From contig JACGCN010000139.1 in NCBI GenBank assembly GCA_014905825.1, positions 1 to 23,486 of the forward strand: a stretch of DNA of 23,486 nucleotides, read 5' to 3'. The notes beneath the pieces are model-generated. The model made no database searches and had not been told where the DNA came from. It saw only the letters and a list, made by a program, of their open reading frames with translations. The position numbers and the translations under genes are program-made. This document shows positions 1 to 14,283 of the stretch, one piece after another (the stretch's first letter is position 1; every line of letters begins with the position of its first letter). The stretch comes from Lyophyllum atratum (taxonomy: Eukaryota > Basidiomycota > Agaricomycetes > Agaricales > Lyophyllaceae).

Positions 1-3000
1 CACTACCAAGATGCACATAGCATGCTTGTTCTCATGTTTGGCTCAACCGCGATATTACCACCACGAACGAAGAGATGGGCAGAGGCCAAGGTTCTTGCAG
101 ATTGTATCAATATCAAAGTTAGTCCATTTGATAACGGCTTCACATCAAAGTCCAACGCGCTTCTTCTTTAGATATCTAAGCTTTATCTATACAATAACGA
201 ACACGCCCTTGCACTTTCTCATCACAACACTCATGTGCGCACATTCAGCGACTTTTCGCGCGGATGGGGTATTGGAGAAGAGACATATGAATACTGGAGT
301 TGGATTGCCCGGCAGTAAGTGCCATACCGTCTGACTGGCAACTAACATCTAAATTTCATGAAAGGCACGCGTTCTCGCGGAACTTCTCGAGCAGGGTACA
401 CGGTCAACGTTGTCAATCCCTTCCCACAAGCCTGCGCCCCCCATGTCTTCCAATGCTAGCCTCGCAGCATCGCAGATCCAATGTCGATGCGAAGGGGTTC
501 GCCGCAAGCACGCTCGAAGTGGAGTCAATGCGGTCACTGGGAATCAATCCAAGCCATGCATTGCAGCACCCAGGATTCTATTACGCCATGGCAGCCAAAT
601 GCACAGAAATGAGGCGAGAAAGATTTTTGTCTGCTCTTGAGCTTGAGGTGAGCCCCGTTCTCCTATGAATCGGTTAGGATCCTGATTGTCCGGCTTTAGA
701 ACTCCCAAAAAACCACGATATCGTCGCCTGGTTTTGCAAATGAAAAGAAAGTTGATCATTTGACTATCGTCTTAGAGGCAAGTCAGTTTTTTATTTACCT
801 CGCCATCTGGTAACATGGTGTCTTCAGCTTTATACAAAGGCGTACGGAGTTGTTCAAGAAATATTCTGTCATTAATCCCCAAAACCCTACTCAGGGCCTT
901 CTTACACTGTGGACTTGCATACCGAATTGCACCACACTTACTATGAATCCGGCAAATACTGATATGGCAATACGGTTTGTCCAATCTATCAGCGGCTCCT
1001 GTTGCCTGGAACTTACGATGCCGAAGGTTCTTTGAACGCATAGCGAAGACATATCGTAGAGAGAAATGGGGCCCTTTGCTTCGACCGCTTCTGTCCACCT
1101 GGTATGCTTGTGCTCGGGAGCTTGGGGACACAGACCTCAGTGTGAAACTACTAGTTGAGATGCTGGGGCATGGTTACTTGATTTTCTGCTCCTTAAAACG
1201 TTGAAATTAACAGTCCTTCACAGATGTCAATGAAGAGGAGTCGACGTCCCTTGAGGAAGACCTGATGGCCATTTGAGTGTAAGTTTGTTTTTCCTTCAAG
1301 GGCGCTTATGTTTTACAACGATCACTCAAGAGCACTACACCGACGTCTGAGGAAGTGTTAGTTGTCGATCTTTCGGAATCGCAGCCGATTGTGAGCAAAA
1401 GAGCTCATCTGGTCTCAGTACTTCACTGACCATACTCCATCTGCCAGTTGATTCAAACGTCGTGTTCTGGGCTCCCGAAGTCAAGGTGGGAGATCCTGCG
1501 GCATTCCAACTATCTCTCATCGCGCCGAAAAGCGTCTCAATGTCTTCCCTCCCAATATCGTCATTGACCATATATTTTTCTCATCGAGATTCGCCCCTTG
1601 TCGTGCGACACGAAGAGGCGGAGGTTCCCTCTTCATCCTTGTTTCAGTGGATAAACCTAGGACACATATCATCATCGTCACAAGCAGTAGAAGATGTTGT
1701 TGCCAACTTACGTGGCAAGTGGGAGGTTGCTTCGTGTTTTCGGGAACAGTATCATCCGATTTACCGATATCGCTCAAGGTGGTCTCAGAACCCTCACAAT
1801 AATTTTCATAGGACTCATCTTGCCAGTAGGTCTCTAAACTCCTCCTAACAATGGAAGAAGGCACGTGGAAGATCGAAATACCCTTCGACCCCTGCAGCTT
1901 TCGCCATGGGTTATCGCCAGTATCCAGATGGCTGAGTTCCATCGATCCCCCACAGTATGTGCCTCTTAAACGAGAAGCGGCCTCATCTGTCAAGTGGGTC
2001 AATGCTTTACTACCTAGTGTCGAAGTCTCATGCGCATGATAGTGTCAGATATCGATCCCACACTCTGGCTGTCTCCTTAACCCACGAGTCCCCAGCGTAT
2101 TTGAATGAGGAATACCCAATAACCATTAACATCACCAATGCCGATAGCCGACTCCTTGACGTGGTAGTAGACGTGCTGCTTCCACCGACAGAGATCGATG
2201 ATGCTGGTGGGTATCTTGCTGCTTCATTCAGATTGACGAGGAACGTTGATTCAGGCAACGCCGCAGTCAACACAATCATCCTTGGCGATGATCGTTCATA
2301 CAACTTCATAAAGGGAGTTCATTTTGGGACCCTGGCTCCTGGAGTCAGTGCAGTCAAGACTCTTTATCTGGTGAACACGGGTGCACCAGGCGACAGAGTG
2401 GTCGACATCTCAATCCAGTCCCGTCCTATAAATGCAGTAAACGATGTTACAAATCCTGAGCTGCAGGACATGACCGAAACCTTGAGGACACTTGTTATCC
2501 CCACTATTGATCCACTCAAGGTTACGCAGACAATATCGTACACGCGTGGCCTGGCAGAGTGGCCGGGATTGGCAGACTTGAAGACCTTCGACGGTGATTT
2601 ATGGAACAATAGCAGGACGAACGAAGCGTTGGTAATTACGAGAATAGAATGCGCAGGGCCGTCAGCCTTGCAGGTGGGAAGTGTGAAATTAGAAAGACAC
2701 GTAGGTCTTTTTTCTGAAGGGTATGCGTTCTGTATCTCAACCATCTTTTCATTTATTACCTTCAGGATCACAAGCGCGCCCAAATCGTCGAATGTTCTGC
2801 TGACTTCGCTGAAGCCTCGGTTTCTGGTCAGTCGCTAGATGCTCCTTGATCCCGTTTTCTTGCTTACTGTCCATACTAGACTATCATCCAGGTGATGAGC
2901 TGGCTTATAATTGCCGCATTGCCATCGCATCCCCTGAGGACAAAGAAGAGGGGCCTGTGATACAGACGGGGAGCTACCACATCACATGGCAAAGGTCTGA

Positions 3001-3568
3001 TTCTTTCCTGTATGTCGCAGACTTCGATCTGACGCTGAAGTTCTCCAGAATATGGATGAACGGAGATCGTGGTTCACTGTCTACTACTATGATTCCTTTG
3101 CCTGCTCTGGAGCCTCCTGTCGAAGGCTTGCTCGCTCTGCTCTCGGCACCCCCGGTGGCGACTTTGCATGTACCTGTATCACTTGTCCTCACGGTTCGCA
3201 ACTACCATCCATCCCGATCGGCAAATGTCGTTGTCCAACTCGAGCTCGATGCTTCTGATAGTTTCGTCGTTGCCGGACTGAGGAGTGGCAGAATACCGAT
3301 CTTGATGCCCGGTGAAGAAGAAAAGCTCACCTGGAAGCTTATTCCGATCGAATGCGGACACATCAGGATACCTCGCATCACGGTCATGGATAAACGTCCG
3401 ACCGTTAACACTGGTGTAGAGCCAAGTTCTGAAGCGGGGACAAAGGGCGAGCTGGTGGAGATTGTCGACGTAAGGCTCGACCGACGACCGGTCCGCACCA
3501 TTGATGCGAGCCAAGGTAACCCTGACCTAGAAGATGGTGGTATCGGGACGGTCCTAGTTTTGCCATAA
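1..3568 (+). CDS. TRAPPC11-like TRAPP complex subunit (foie-gras/gryzun), 5' end outside window, frame-broken
   Basis: Subunit of a TRAPP tethering complex acting in ER-Golgi and Golgi traffic (family knowledge). Exon pieces read as the foie-gras region (RWAEAKVLADCINIK at 73-117, NPSHALQHPGFYYAMAAK near 547-600, FFERIAKTYRREKWG near 1027-1070) followed by the gryzun beta-rich half (EVKVGDPAAFQL near 1478, LNEEYPITINITNADSRL near 2100, SYHITWQR near 2975). The gene stops at 3566-3568. Introns seen: 118-171, 315-364, 648-699, 778-827 (GC-AG), 975-1026, 1173-1223, 1279-1330, 1391-1447, 1779-1829, 2701-2765 and 2827-2879. The chain does not stay in one frame: single-base breaks fall near 365-500, 854, 925-965, 1274, 1391-1450 and 2030-2075. 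From about 2080 to the stop it is clean. The family call is confident. Whether the gene is functional, or the breaks are read errors, cannot be decided here. Confidence 0.85.
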
Positions 3569-3639
3569 CAGTAGAGGTTGACCGCTTGTGTGTTCCGTCC
3601 ATATCACATGGTCTACAGAGGATTATACATTACTCCCGG

Positions 3640-3679
3640 ACTTATAAAGCATTGGTCTCACGACAAGACTTATAAAGCA
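3640..3679 (+). promoter_or_regulatory. Duplicated TATA element upstream of the GST gene
   Basis: The 12-mer ACTTATAAAGCA occurs twice, at 3640-3651 and 3668-3679, 28 bp apart. The TATAAA cores lie about 68 and 40 bp before the GST start codon at 3711. The upstream copy leaves room for a normal short leader, while the downstream copy would give a very short one. The whole promoter must fit in the 142 bp after the TRAPPC11 stop. Confidence 0.55.
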
Positions 3680-3710
3680 CCAGTCCTCACGATCACTCAT
3701 CTCCACACTC

Positions 3711-4644
3711 ATGTCCATCCCAGACGCACAAATCTTCCCTCATGCAACGGGGCCAGCTGCGGCCACTGTTGCAAAACATCAGGACCCCCAGGACTTAGTA
3801 TACTATGGTGGATGGGTGAGCCCGCCGGATACTAGTCACCTTCGTCTTGTTCACCTCTCTTAGTTCTGTCCATATGTTCAGCGCGGCTGGATCGCGTTGG
3901 AGGAAAAAGGAATAAACTACCAGTATAAGGAAGTCAATCCTTACAAGAAAGAAAAGCACTTCTTAGGTTGGCATCTCCGCCGTTGAGGAAGGACTCAGAG
4001 AAGACTGACAAAACTTCTAAGACATCAATCCTAAAGGCCTCGTGCCCGCCGTCGAGTACAAAGGAAGGGCAATTTACGAGTCTCTAATCATTTGCGAATT
4101 CCTTGAGGAGGCTTATCCGGATCACAAACCTCTCCTCCCTTCTGACCCCGTTGACCGCGCTATCGCTCGGATTTGGATAGACCATATCTCGAAATCTGTC
4201 ATTCCCCCCTTCGTGCGTTTGTTGCAAGGGCAAGACAAAGCAACGCAAGATGGAGCTCGAGAGGAGTTCTATGTCGCCCTCAGGAAATTGGCAAACGAAG
4301 TTAAAGGGCCTTATTTCCTGGGAGAAGAATTTAGTCTGGTCGACATAGCTGTCGCGCCATGGATCGCTAGGGATTACGTCGTGCAGGAACATCGTGGATT
4401 CAAGAGAGAGGACGTGAACGACGCGTGGGTCAAATACGCTAGCGCTGTCGAGAAACGAGAGACTGTCGTCATCACGATGAGTGTAAGTTCTGGTTTCTTG
4501 TATCGAAGACGTTGGCTAAAGGGCGCGGTGTTTGGACGCTAACAGGAAAGAAAGCACCTCGACGAGGTTTATGGTCGTTATCTGCGAAACGAGGCGCAAA
4601 GTGAAACCGCCAAGGCAATAAGGGCCGGAAGAGTGATCCCTTAA
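3711..4644 (+). CDS. Glutathione S-transferase, omega-like
   Basis: Four exons (3711-3815, 3864-3966, 4022-4482, 4546-4644) splice without a break into about 255 aa. The N-terminal thioredoxin-like half contains FCPYVQRGWIALEEKG from residue 36. Cys37 sits where omega-class enzymes carry the catalytic cysteine, which favours thiol-transferase or dehydroascorbate-reductase type chemistry over classical tyrosine/serine GST conjugation (inference from class). NPKGLVPAVEYKG is the cis-proline region, and IYESLIICEFLEEAYP is the glutathione gamma-glutamyl contact region. The helical C-terminal half contains YFLGEEFSLVDIAVAPWI. The first intron must end at the TAG at 3861-3863. Using the later CAG at 3879-3881 would delete the catalytic cysteine while keeping frame. 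No signal peptide is visible, so it is probably cytosolic. Basidiomycetes have many such GSTs and the exact substrate cannot be read off. Confidence 0.88.
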
Positions 4645-5142
4645 GAGGTTGCGTAGCGTGGACGGCTTTGGTATCCTGGTGTAGTGCCTATCTAATTTTT
4701 TAGTTCGCGTGAAAGATTGGGCCAAGACCTAGAGGGGAATTGGAATGCATTGGCCCATGATGCATGATGCATGACGTTTCGGCGGGTTTCGCTAGTTTGA
4801 ACCAGGAACAAGGAAATATCTGGTCCTCTATGTATGTCATAGTGAGCTCGACAGCCTGGAATGCCAGGTACACACAGTATAGCCTAGAATATAGCAACAT
4901 CCAAGGACTATAGAACGGTTGATGCCCTCCATGTTCAGACCCTGGATATTGATGCTCACCTTCTTCACCTCTGCTTTTGCTCAAACAAGCAAGTTGCCTG
5001 ATGTGCCTCGAGCCAGGCATATTCGAAGCAACAGCACGTGTGGAGATAAACGCACCGCTACTAAACGTTTGAGATGTCCTCCTCGATTTGCCTGCCTATC
5101 CTGAATAATCCCTTTGTGCGGTAGGTCATCTTCGATTTTTCA
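4645..5142 (+). other. Stretch without a supportable gene
   Basis: It holds the 3' flank of the GST gene, with a short ATGATGC repeat at about 4757-4773, and scraps that look coding in changing frames. One is a 61-codon frame at 4922-5104 whose first 17-20 residues resemble a signal peptide. No splice pattern joins these pieces to each other or to the coding-like stretch at 5143. Confidence 0.4.
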
Positions 5143-5548
5143 ATGCCTTCCTCTGAATCTGTCGCACGGACTGAGTCTCAGGTGGTCACCAATCATCCGT
5201 TAGTACCCACACCAGATCAAAGCGTGGAAGAATATCTTCGTCTCGTCATCCAAGCCCAGATTATAGATACCGCCTTTGCCATCTCCTGTGGACACTTCTT
5301 CCAATCCATTGCATTCTCAGACTTCATTGGACAATATCACCCATATCAATGTCATCGATGGACGGCTCGCAAGGAGGGCAATTTTTCTGCCGGAGCTGCT
5401 TCTTGATTCGGAACGTTGGCAAGCTTTGAGCACTGCTGGGGATGGCACGACTACGAATCTCGAGAGGCCTCCAGAGGGCCGGTTTCGTACGCCAAACAAA
5501 CTCTTTGCGGAAGAGCTGCAGGAGGGGTTCAATACGCTGCCGCGTTGA
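5143..5548 (+). pseudogene. Broken coding region of unknown family
   Basis: Two overlapping frames look protein-like in succession. The first starts at ATG 5143 and reads well through EEYLRLVIQAQIIDTAFAI to about 5330. From there a frame shifted by one base reads INVIDGRLARRAIFLPEL and NLERPPEGRFRTPNKLF to a stop at 5546-5548. Dropping one C near 5332 would merge them into about 135 residues. I recognise no domain. It may be the 5' part of the same gene as the 175-aa frame that follows at 5675, because both are on the same strand and are separated by only 126 bp with no obvious promoter. It could equally be a decayed gene. Confidence 0.4.
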
Positions 5549-5674
5549 AAATTCGGTTTGAGATCGGGTAATAATATGTGGAAGAGCCTAGTTCCAATCT
5601 GATTAGATAAGGCCCCGAGAAAAAAAGAAGTCTGAAACTGGGCAAGAAGCTGTAATACCTTGTATTGCACTCCC

Positions 5675-6249
5675 ATGTCCTCTGTAACTATCACTTCACC
5701 GTTCCCTGAGGGTGTCCTACCCGCCGAACATCAGTCGGAAATAGTCAAGATTCGTACTTGCTTGACTAGTTGGGTTGCTGCGACAAATAACTGTCGCAAG
5801 AAGGTGCCGGGTGCCGAGGATAACATGCAGAATGCTACCGAAGCACTGATCAGTAAGCCTGGTTGTATCATTGAGAAGTTGCAAAACTTACCTCTTCAGA
5901 CCTTGAGGTAGCCACTCCCTACGCATTCACGCCATCTCCGCCTGAGCTGTTCAAGCGCGTCCTATTATCCTGCATTCGGTGCTATTGGCTGGCGCTGGTG
6001 GCATCTTTTGATGATAAAGAAAAGGACGAGATGGCAAAGCGCCTTGATTGCATACCGTCCTTTGGCAAGAGGGTGCCTCGGTTCAACGGCAAGAGATGCG
6101 TTGAGAAACCAGGCGAGCTCAATGCCAGAGAATACGAAGGATTGATGAGGACTATCCATCTTGTGGTGCTGGGAATGGTCTCGAACGACATTGTCAAAAG
6201 CTGGAATGAGATTGGCGAGACGGGTGTGCAGACATGGGAGGAGGATTAA
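5675..6249 (+). CDS. Hypothetical protein, two exons, 175 aa
   Basis: Exons 5675-5852 and 5900-6249 join across a 47-bp intron (donor GTAAGC, acceptor TTCAG) to give an uninterrupted 175-aa frame. The intron is needed: reading through it stops at 5911. The protein is soluble and charged, with no signal peptide or membrane span. The middle contains LLSCIRCYWLALVASFDDKE and the C-terminal part contains PSFGKRVPRFNGKRCVEKPG, ending in acidic WEED. I do not recognise the family. The start at 5675 is the first ATG in frame. A longer gene reaching back into the broken region at 5143-5548 is possible. Confidence 0.5.
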
Positions 6250-6342
6250 TTATAGGAATGCACGTGAATATCTAAATTAGGCCGGCAACAAGATTTGAGT
6301 AGCCGATCTGTAGTTCAGCTGTAGTTCTAGTTCACGACCACC

Positions 6343-10463
<4,121 letters not shown>

Positions 10464-10559
10464 CGTGCAACGTGACGCGCAGTACCTGAAGGCGGAGCAG
10501 AGAGCCCTTTCTCGTGTTGTATTTCCTAGCGACTCTATGTAGTGTGGCTGGAGGCAGTA

Positions 10560-12585
10560 TTATTTTGCCTCCTCGAGCGTCGCCTGCTCCCACGCTTCTA
10601 GTGATAGCTCCGCCTCCTTGCGCAGCAATTCGCATGCTTGCTGTATATGGGATGTTTCAGTTCTAGCGGCGCCGACTGCTAATCGTATGCAATAAACGCC
10701 GTTCAACACCGTCTGTGTCAATAGAATGTCGTTCCGGGCTGAGATCCGTCCATAGAAAAGGCGGTTGAGGTTGTTTAGCGACTCCAATGAAAGGGAGGGT
10801 TGGTCCGACGATTTGGGTTTGGGGTCAAGCCGGAAGACGGTAAGGGCGAGCGATGGGGGGGTGACAAGGGATAATTCGTCGGATGCTATGACAAAGTCAG
10901 CAAATTCTTGGTTTAAGGAGATGGTCTATCGGAGGGTTCAGCACGTATGAACCCAAGGAGGAAGACCAGCTACTGGACCTTGCGGATATAGCTCCGGAAT
11001 CCTTCAGCACCGAAACTCCTGAGAACAAACCACAGCTTAAGGGACCGGAAACGACGTCCAAGTGCTAGATGCCAGTTGCGATAATCAATAACAGTACCTA
11101 AGCCGTGTTTGAGTCAGATGCCTTGCCAGTCATGAGTGGGAAGAACAGGCAAACCAGCGTCTCCGTGCTTCGTCCTCAAGAACGGTGGCGTAACATCCAA
11201 TGCATCGGTCAGATTTCTGCGGTCTCGTACCCACAGAGTTGAAGCGTCAAAGTTGACAAGTCCCCACTGCTAAAAGGTAACAAGTCGCACTAGGTCCGTT
11301 GATAAAGTCTCATACCTTGTGGAAATTCGTACAGAACGAGGTAGCGAACTCGTTGATAGTGTTCAAATGACAGCGCTCTCTGTGCTCAGGGCATGACAGG
11401 GCGACACCAGCCCAGGCAGCATCTATGTGGATCCATAAGGATGGGATATTCTTAACTAGATAGCACATTAGGTTTCCAATAGTAACCTTGGGTAAGAGCT
11501 GACTTGCCGATCTGCTGTATTTCCGGAAGGTTATCGATTGCGCCAGAAGATGTCGTCCCCACAGTTGCGACTGAATCGTTCCGAGAGTCAGGTTCGTATC
11601 AGGCAAAAGAAAAAGAAAAAGAAATACTTAGGATGAAGGGTTTTTTACCCAGTTGCTCGTCTTCCTCCAAAGCATCCCGTAAAGTTTCCCCGCGAAGCGA
11701 GAACTGATCCTCGAGCTTCACCTGAAGTACGCGAACGGAAAGCCCGAGAACCAGTCCAGCCTTAAGACCCAGCGAATGAGTCTGTGTCGTTGTGTATATC
11801 ACAAGATCTTCCATTTTGACTTCTGGATAGTCTCGCTGATAACGAGAGCGCGCCGCCACCACAGCGATCAACGCAGAATCTGAAGCGGTGTTCTACAAAA
11901 GAAATCAGATTCACTGGAGAAGGAAAGCGGAGATCAAGAGTCACCTGTAGGGCGCCTCCCCCGATTCCAGATGAGTTCAAAAATTCTGGGCTGAGTCCTA
12001 GCAAACGGCAAGCCCAGTCCATCACCAGTGCCTCAAGTTCTGTGCATGCTGGGCTCGACGTCCACTATCCGTCTATCAGTAGAGCCCGACGTGACACTAA
12101 ACGGTGGATGCGCACGTTGAATCCAGGGTTACATGTGCTAGTGGCATAAAGATCGGCGATGATGCCTTCGAAAGTGCAGGCTGTCGGAAAGTAGCCAAAA
12201 AATGAAGGGTGTTGCCAATGGGTTAGTCCTGTTGAGCAGTTAGAGATCATGGGTTTGTGTCCTGTCGAGGAAATCTATCACCAGGGAGGATGAATTTCTG
12301 GTAGTCATCTGCTATAACCTGGAAGTCCTCGCCTTCTTCCGGAGCAGTCACTACAGAATTTTATGAGCTGGGAATGTCGCTAGCCAATATGTCGTGGCTC
12401 ACAAGGAACGTGTTGCTTTAAGTATCCTGGCTCGACCTTGGAAATGACTGGGAGATCCTGCAAGGAATAGTAATAATCGCAGATTCGATCAATCGCTTGA
12501 TAGCCCGCTTTTCTAAATCTGGGTTGTCTGTGAGAAGGCAATTCTCTTGGCATGTAGAGTGTATCACATACTGCTCGATGTCCAT
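10560..12585 (-). CDS. Aromatic-L-amino-acid decarboxylase (PLP-dependent group II)
   Basis: Decarboxylates an aromatic amino acid (tyrosine, DOPA, tryptophan or 5-hydroxytryptophan in the family) using pyridoxal phosphate. Eleven exons splice cleanly into 498 aa: 12585-12572, 12518-12403, 12350-12282, 12228-12116, 12064-11945, 11892-11628, 11570-11508, 11455-11316, 11266-11155, 11097-10979 and 10925-10560. Landmarks: [15 protein letters not shown] at the start, [28 protein letters not shown] with the cofactor-stacking His183, HIDAAWAG with Asp265, and [13 protein letters not shown] with Schiff-base Lys300. The start is a 14-nt coding exon joined over a 53-bp intron. Without it the N-terminus would be wrong. 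Intron 7 (11507-11456) has a GC donor, and Lys300 is the last codon of exon 8. No targeting signal is seen, so it is likely cytosolic. The substrate is not resolved by sequence alone. Confidence 0.93.
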
Positions 12586-12808
12586 GGGCTAGCACTTCTT
12601 CCAGCAAAGGAGTAGAATCCTCAAAAGATCTCGGCCCGGAGGACCCCCATTTTGCAATTGCCAATCGAGAGAGTCGCGTGACCGGCAACGCGTCAAGTGG
12701 TATTAGTAATGGACGCGTCGCCGCTGGGTAAATCCAACAAGTGCAAGCACATGAGCACCGCCACATACATGTCCATGATCTGCCATTCTTGGTCCTACAC
12801 CTCACAAA
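12586..12808. promoter_or_regulatory. Divergent promoter between decarboxylase and ketoacyl-CoA reductase
   Basis: The 223 bp between two head-to-head start codons must hold both promoters. It contains a CCAAT pentamer at 12661-12665, about 76 bp before the decarboxylase start, and two ACGCGT hexamers at 12688-12693 and 12713-12718. ACGCGT is the MluI cell-cycle box bound by MBF in ascomycete yeasts; its role in this organism is inference. No clear TATA box is seen for either gene. Confidence 0.45.
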
Positions 12809-14143
12809 ATGGACTTGGACCAACTCAGAGAGGTTCCTCTGTCTCTCGGTCAGTGCATCCAGAAATTACCACCGCGAAGAAGCTAACTCGTCTTCAGTGC
12901 GTGAGCAGCCATATGTATCAATATTTCTGCTGGCATTGGGCTTCTTGAGTGTTGCCCAGCTCGTTTTTCAGACGCTTTCAGTCCTCCTCCAAACATTCTT
13001 GATACCTGGAAAGAACGTCAGTATAATGCATCCATTGGGGGTAAGCACCCGTCTGACGTTTTGGTAGCTCAAGCGATTCGGCGCGAAGAAAGGTGCATGG
13101 GCGGTGGTGACTGGCGCGTCAGATGGAATAGGCAAAGAGTTCGCGTTTCAACTCGCTAAAGCCGGTTTCAACGTCTTGCTTGTTGCTCGCAACAAGGATT
13201 TACTTCGAACCACTGCTTCTGATATCGGTAAGTCGCGAAGGGATGCGGTTATGAGTGTATTGAAACCATCTCCATCGCAGCCAAGAAATACCCAGGAGTG
13301 TCCACAGAGACACACACGATTGATTTCTCTAAAAATGACGAGGCAGCTTACCAGAGCCTTACCGCGGCCCTTCATGACAGGGATATCGGTGTTCTCGGTA
13401 AGACTGCCGTACGGTACTTCGTGTCTACTGCTCTGATATTCGTGAACAGTGAATAACGTTGGCAAATCTCATGCCATGCCTGCATATCTCGTCGATACGC
13501 CAAAAGAAGAGATGACAGACATCGTAGCCATTAACGTCAATGCAACACTTCGCGTCACGTATGCTATTCTTCCTGGCATGGTTCAGAGGTAACGTTCCCC
13601 GTGGATACCCAGAGCTATGTCCTGATGTGACATCCCAAGGAAACGGGGTTTGATCTTGAATATTGGCTCCTTTGCTGGTGCCATCCCCTCACCCATGCTG
13701 GCAACATATTCTGGCACTAAGGCGTTCCTCGCGACATTCACGAGTGCTCTCGCTGAGGAAGTCCGTGCTCATAACGTCATTGTTGAACATGTGAACACCT
13801 ATTTCGTCGTACGTCACGTTCATCCTGCAACTGTGATCTAGCCGATGACCATTATGTTTACTATTAGGTATCGAAGTTGTCAAAGATCCGCAAATCATCC
13901 ATGCTTACTCCACAGCCCGGGCCCTATGTTCGCGCTGTCCTCTCCAAAATAGGTCTAGCATGTGGCGCCGGTTACAGCGGGCGTCCGGGAACATCGACGC
14001 CATACTGGTCGCACGCGCTGATGGACTACGGGATGACCTTGATCGGGTTGCCCAGTGTGTTTATTGGCTTTACACACGGATTGCATAAGAGCATTCGGAA
14101 GCGTGCACTGAGAAAGCAGGAGCGAGAGGCTAAGCAGCAGTAG
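12809..14143 (+). CDS. Very-long-chain 3-oxoacyl-CoA reductase (Ifa38/HSD17B12 type SDR)
   Basis: Second enzyme of the ER very-long-chain fatty acid elongation cycle: NADPH-dependent reduction of 3-ketoacyl-CoA to 3-hydroxyacyl-CoA. Seven exons (12809-12848, 12898-13016, 13068-13227, 13281-13397, 13450-13588, 13640-13808, 13868-14143) give an unbroken 339 aa, close to the family length. A hydrophobic anchor spans about residues 20-45 ([17 protein letters not shown]). The nucleotide-binding motif TGASDGIG is at 68-75 and VNNVG at 146-150. The catalytic set is Asn174, Ser202, Tyr215 and Lys219 (YSGTK). The C-terminus is basic and ends AKQQ, with a Lys at -3 that only partly resembles a dilysine ER-retrieval signal. 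HSD17B12-like specificity versus a steroid role cannot be separated, but the elongation role is the fungal default. Confidence 0.92.
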
Positions 14144-14283
14144 ATACCACTGAGGTTGGACATGTTGTTCGGAGAAACCACGTGTTGTTATTTGTTTGTG
14201 CGGAAATGCGATTGCAGCGTGTTGCCATTGTCCAAGGCGACGGCGATGCGAACGAAACTTGAGTTTTTCTCTTCACCACCATC

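Noticed and set aside
11..334. 107-codon plus-strand open frame at the window start
   Set aside because: A shifted frame over TRAPPC11 exons. The true frame reads the conserved RWAEAKVLAD segment.
12380..12823. Long minus-strand open frame of 147 codons
   Set aside because: Its end overlaps decarboxylase exon 2, but it runs on through that gene's first intron and the divergent promoter. The spliced start at 12585 gives the conserved N-terminus.
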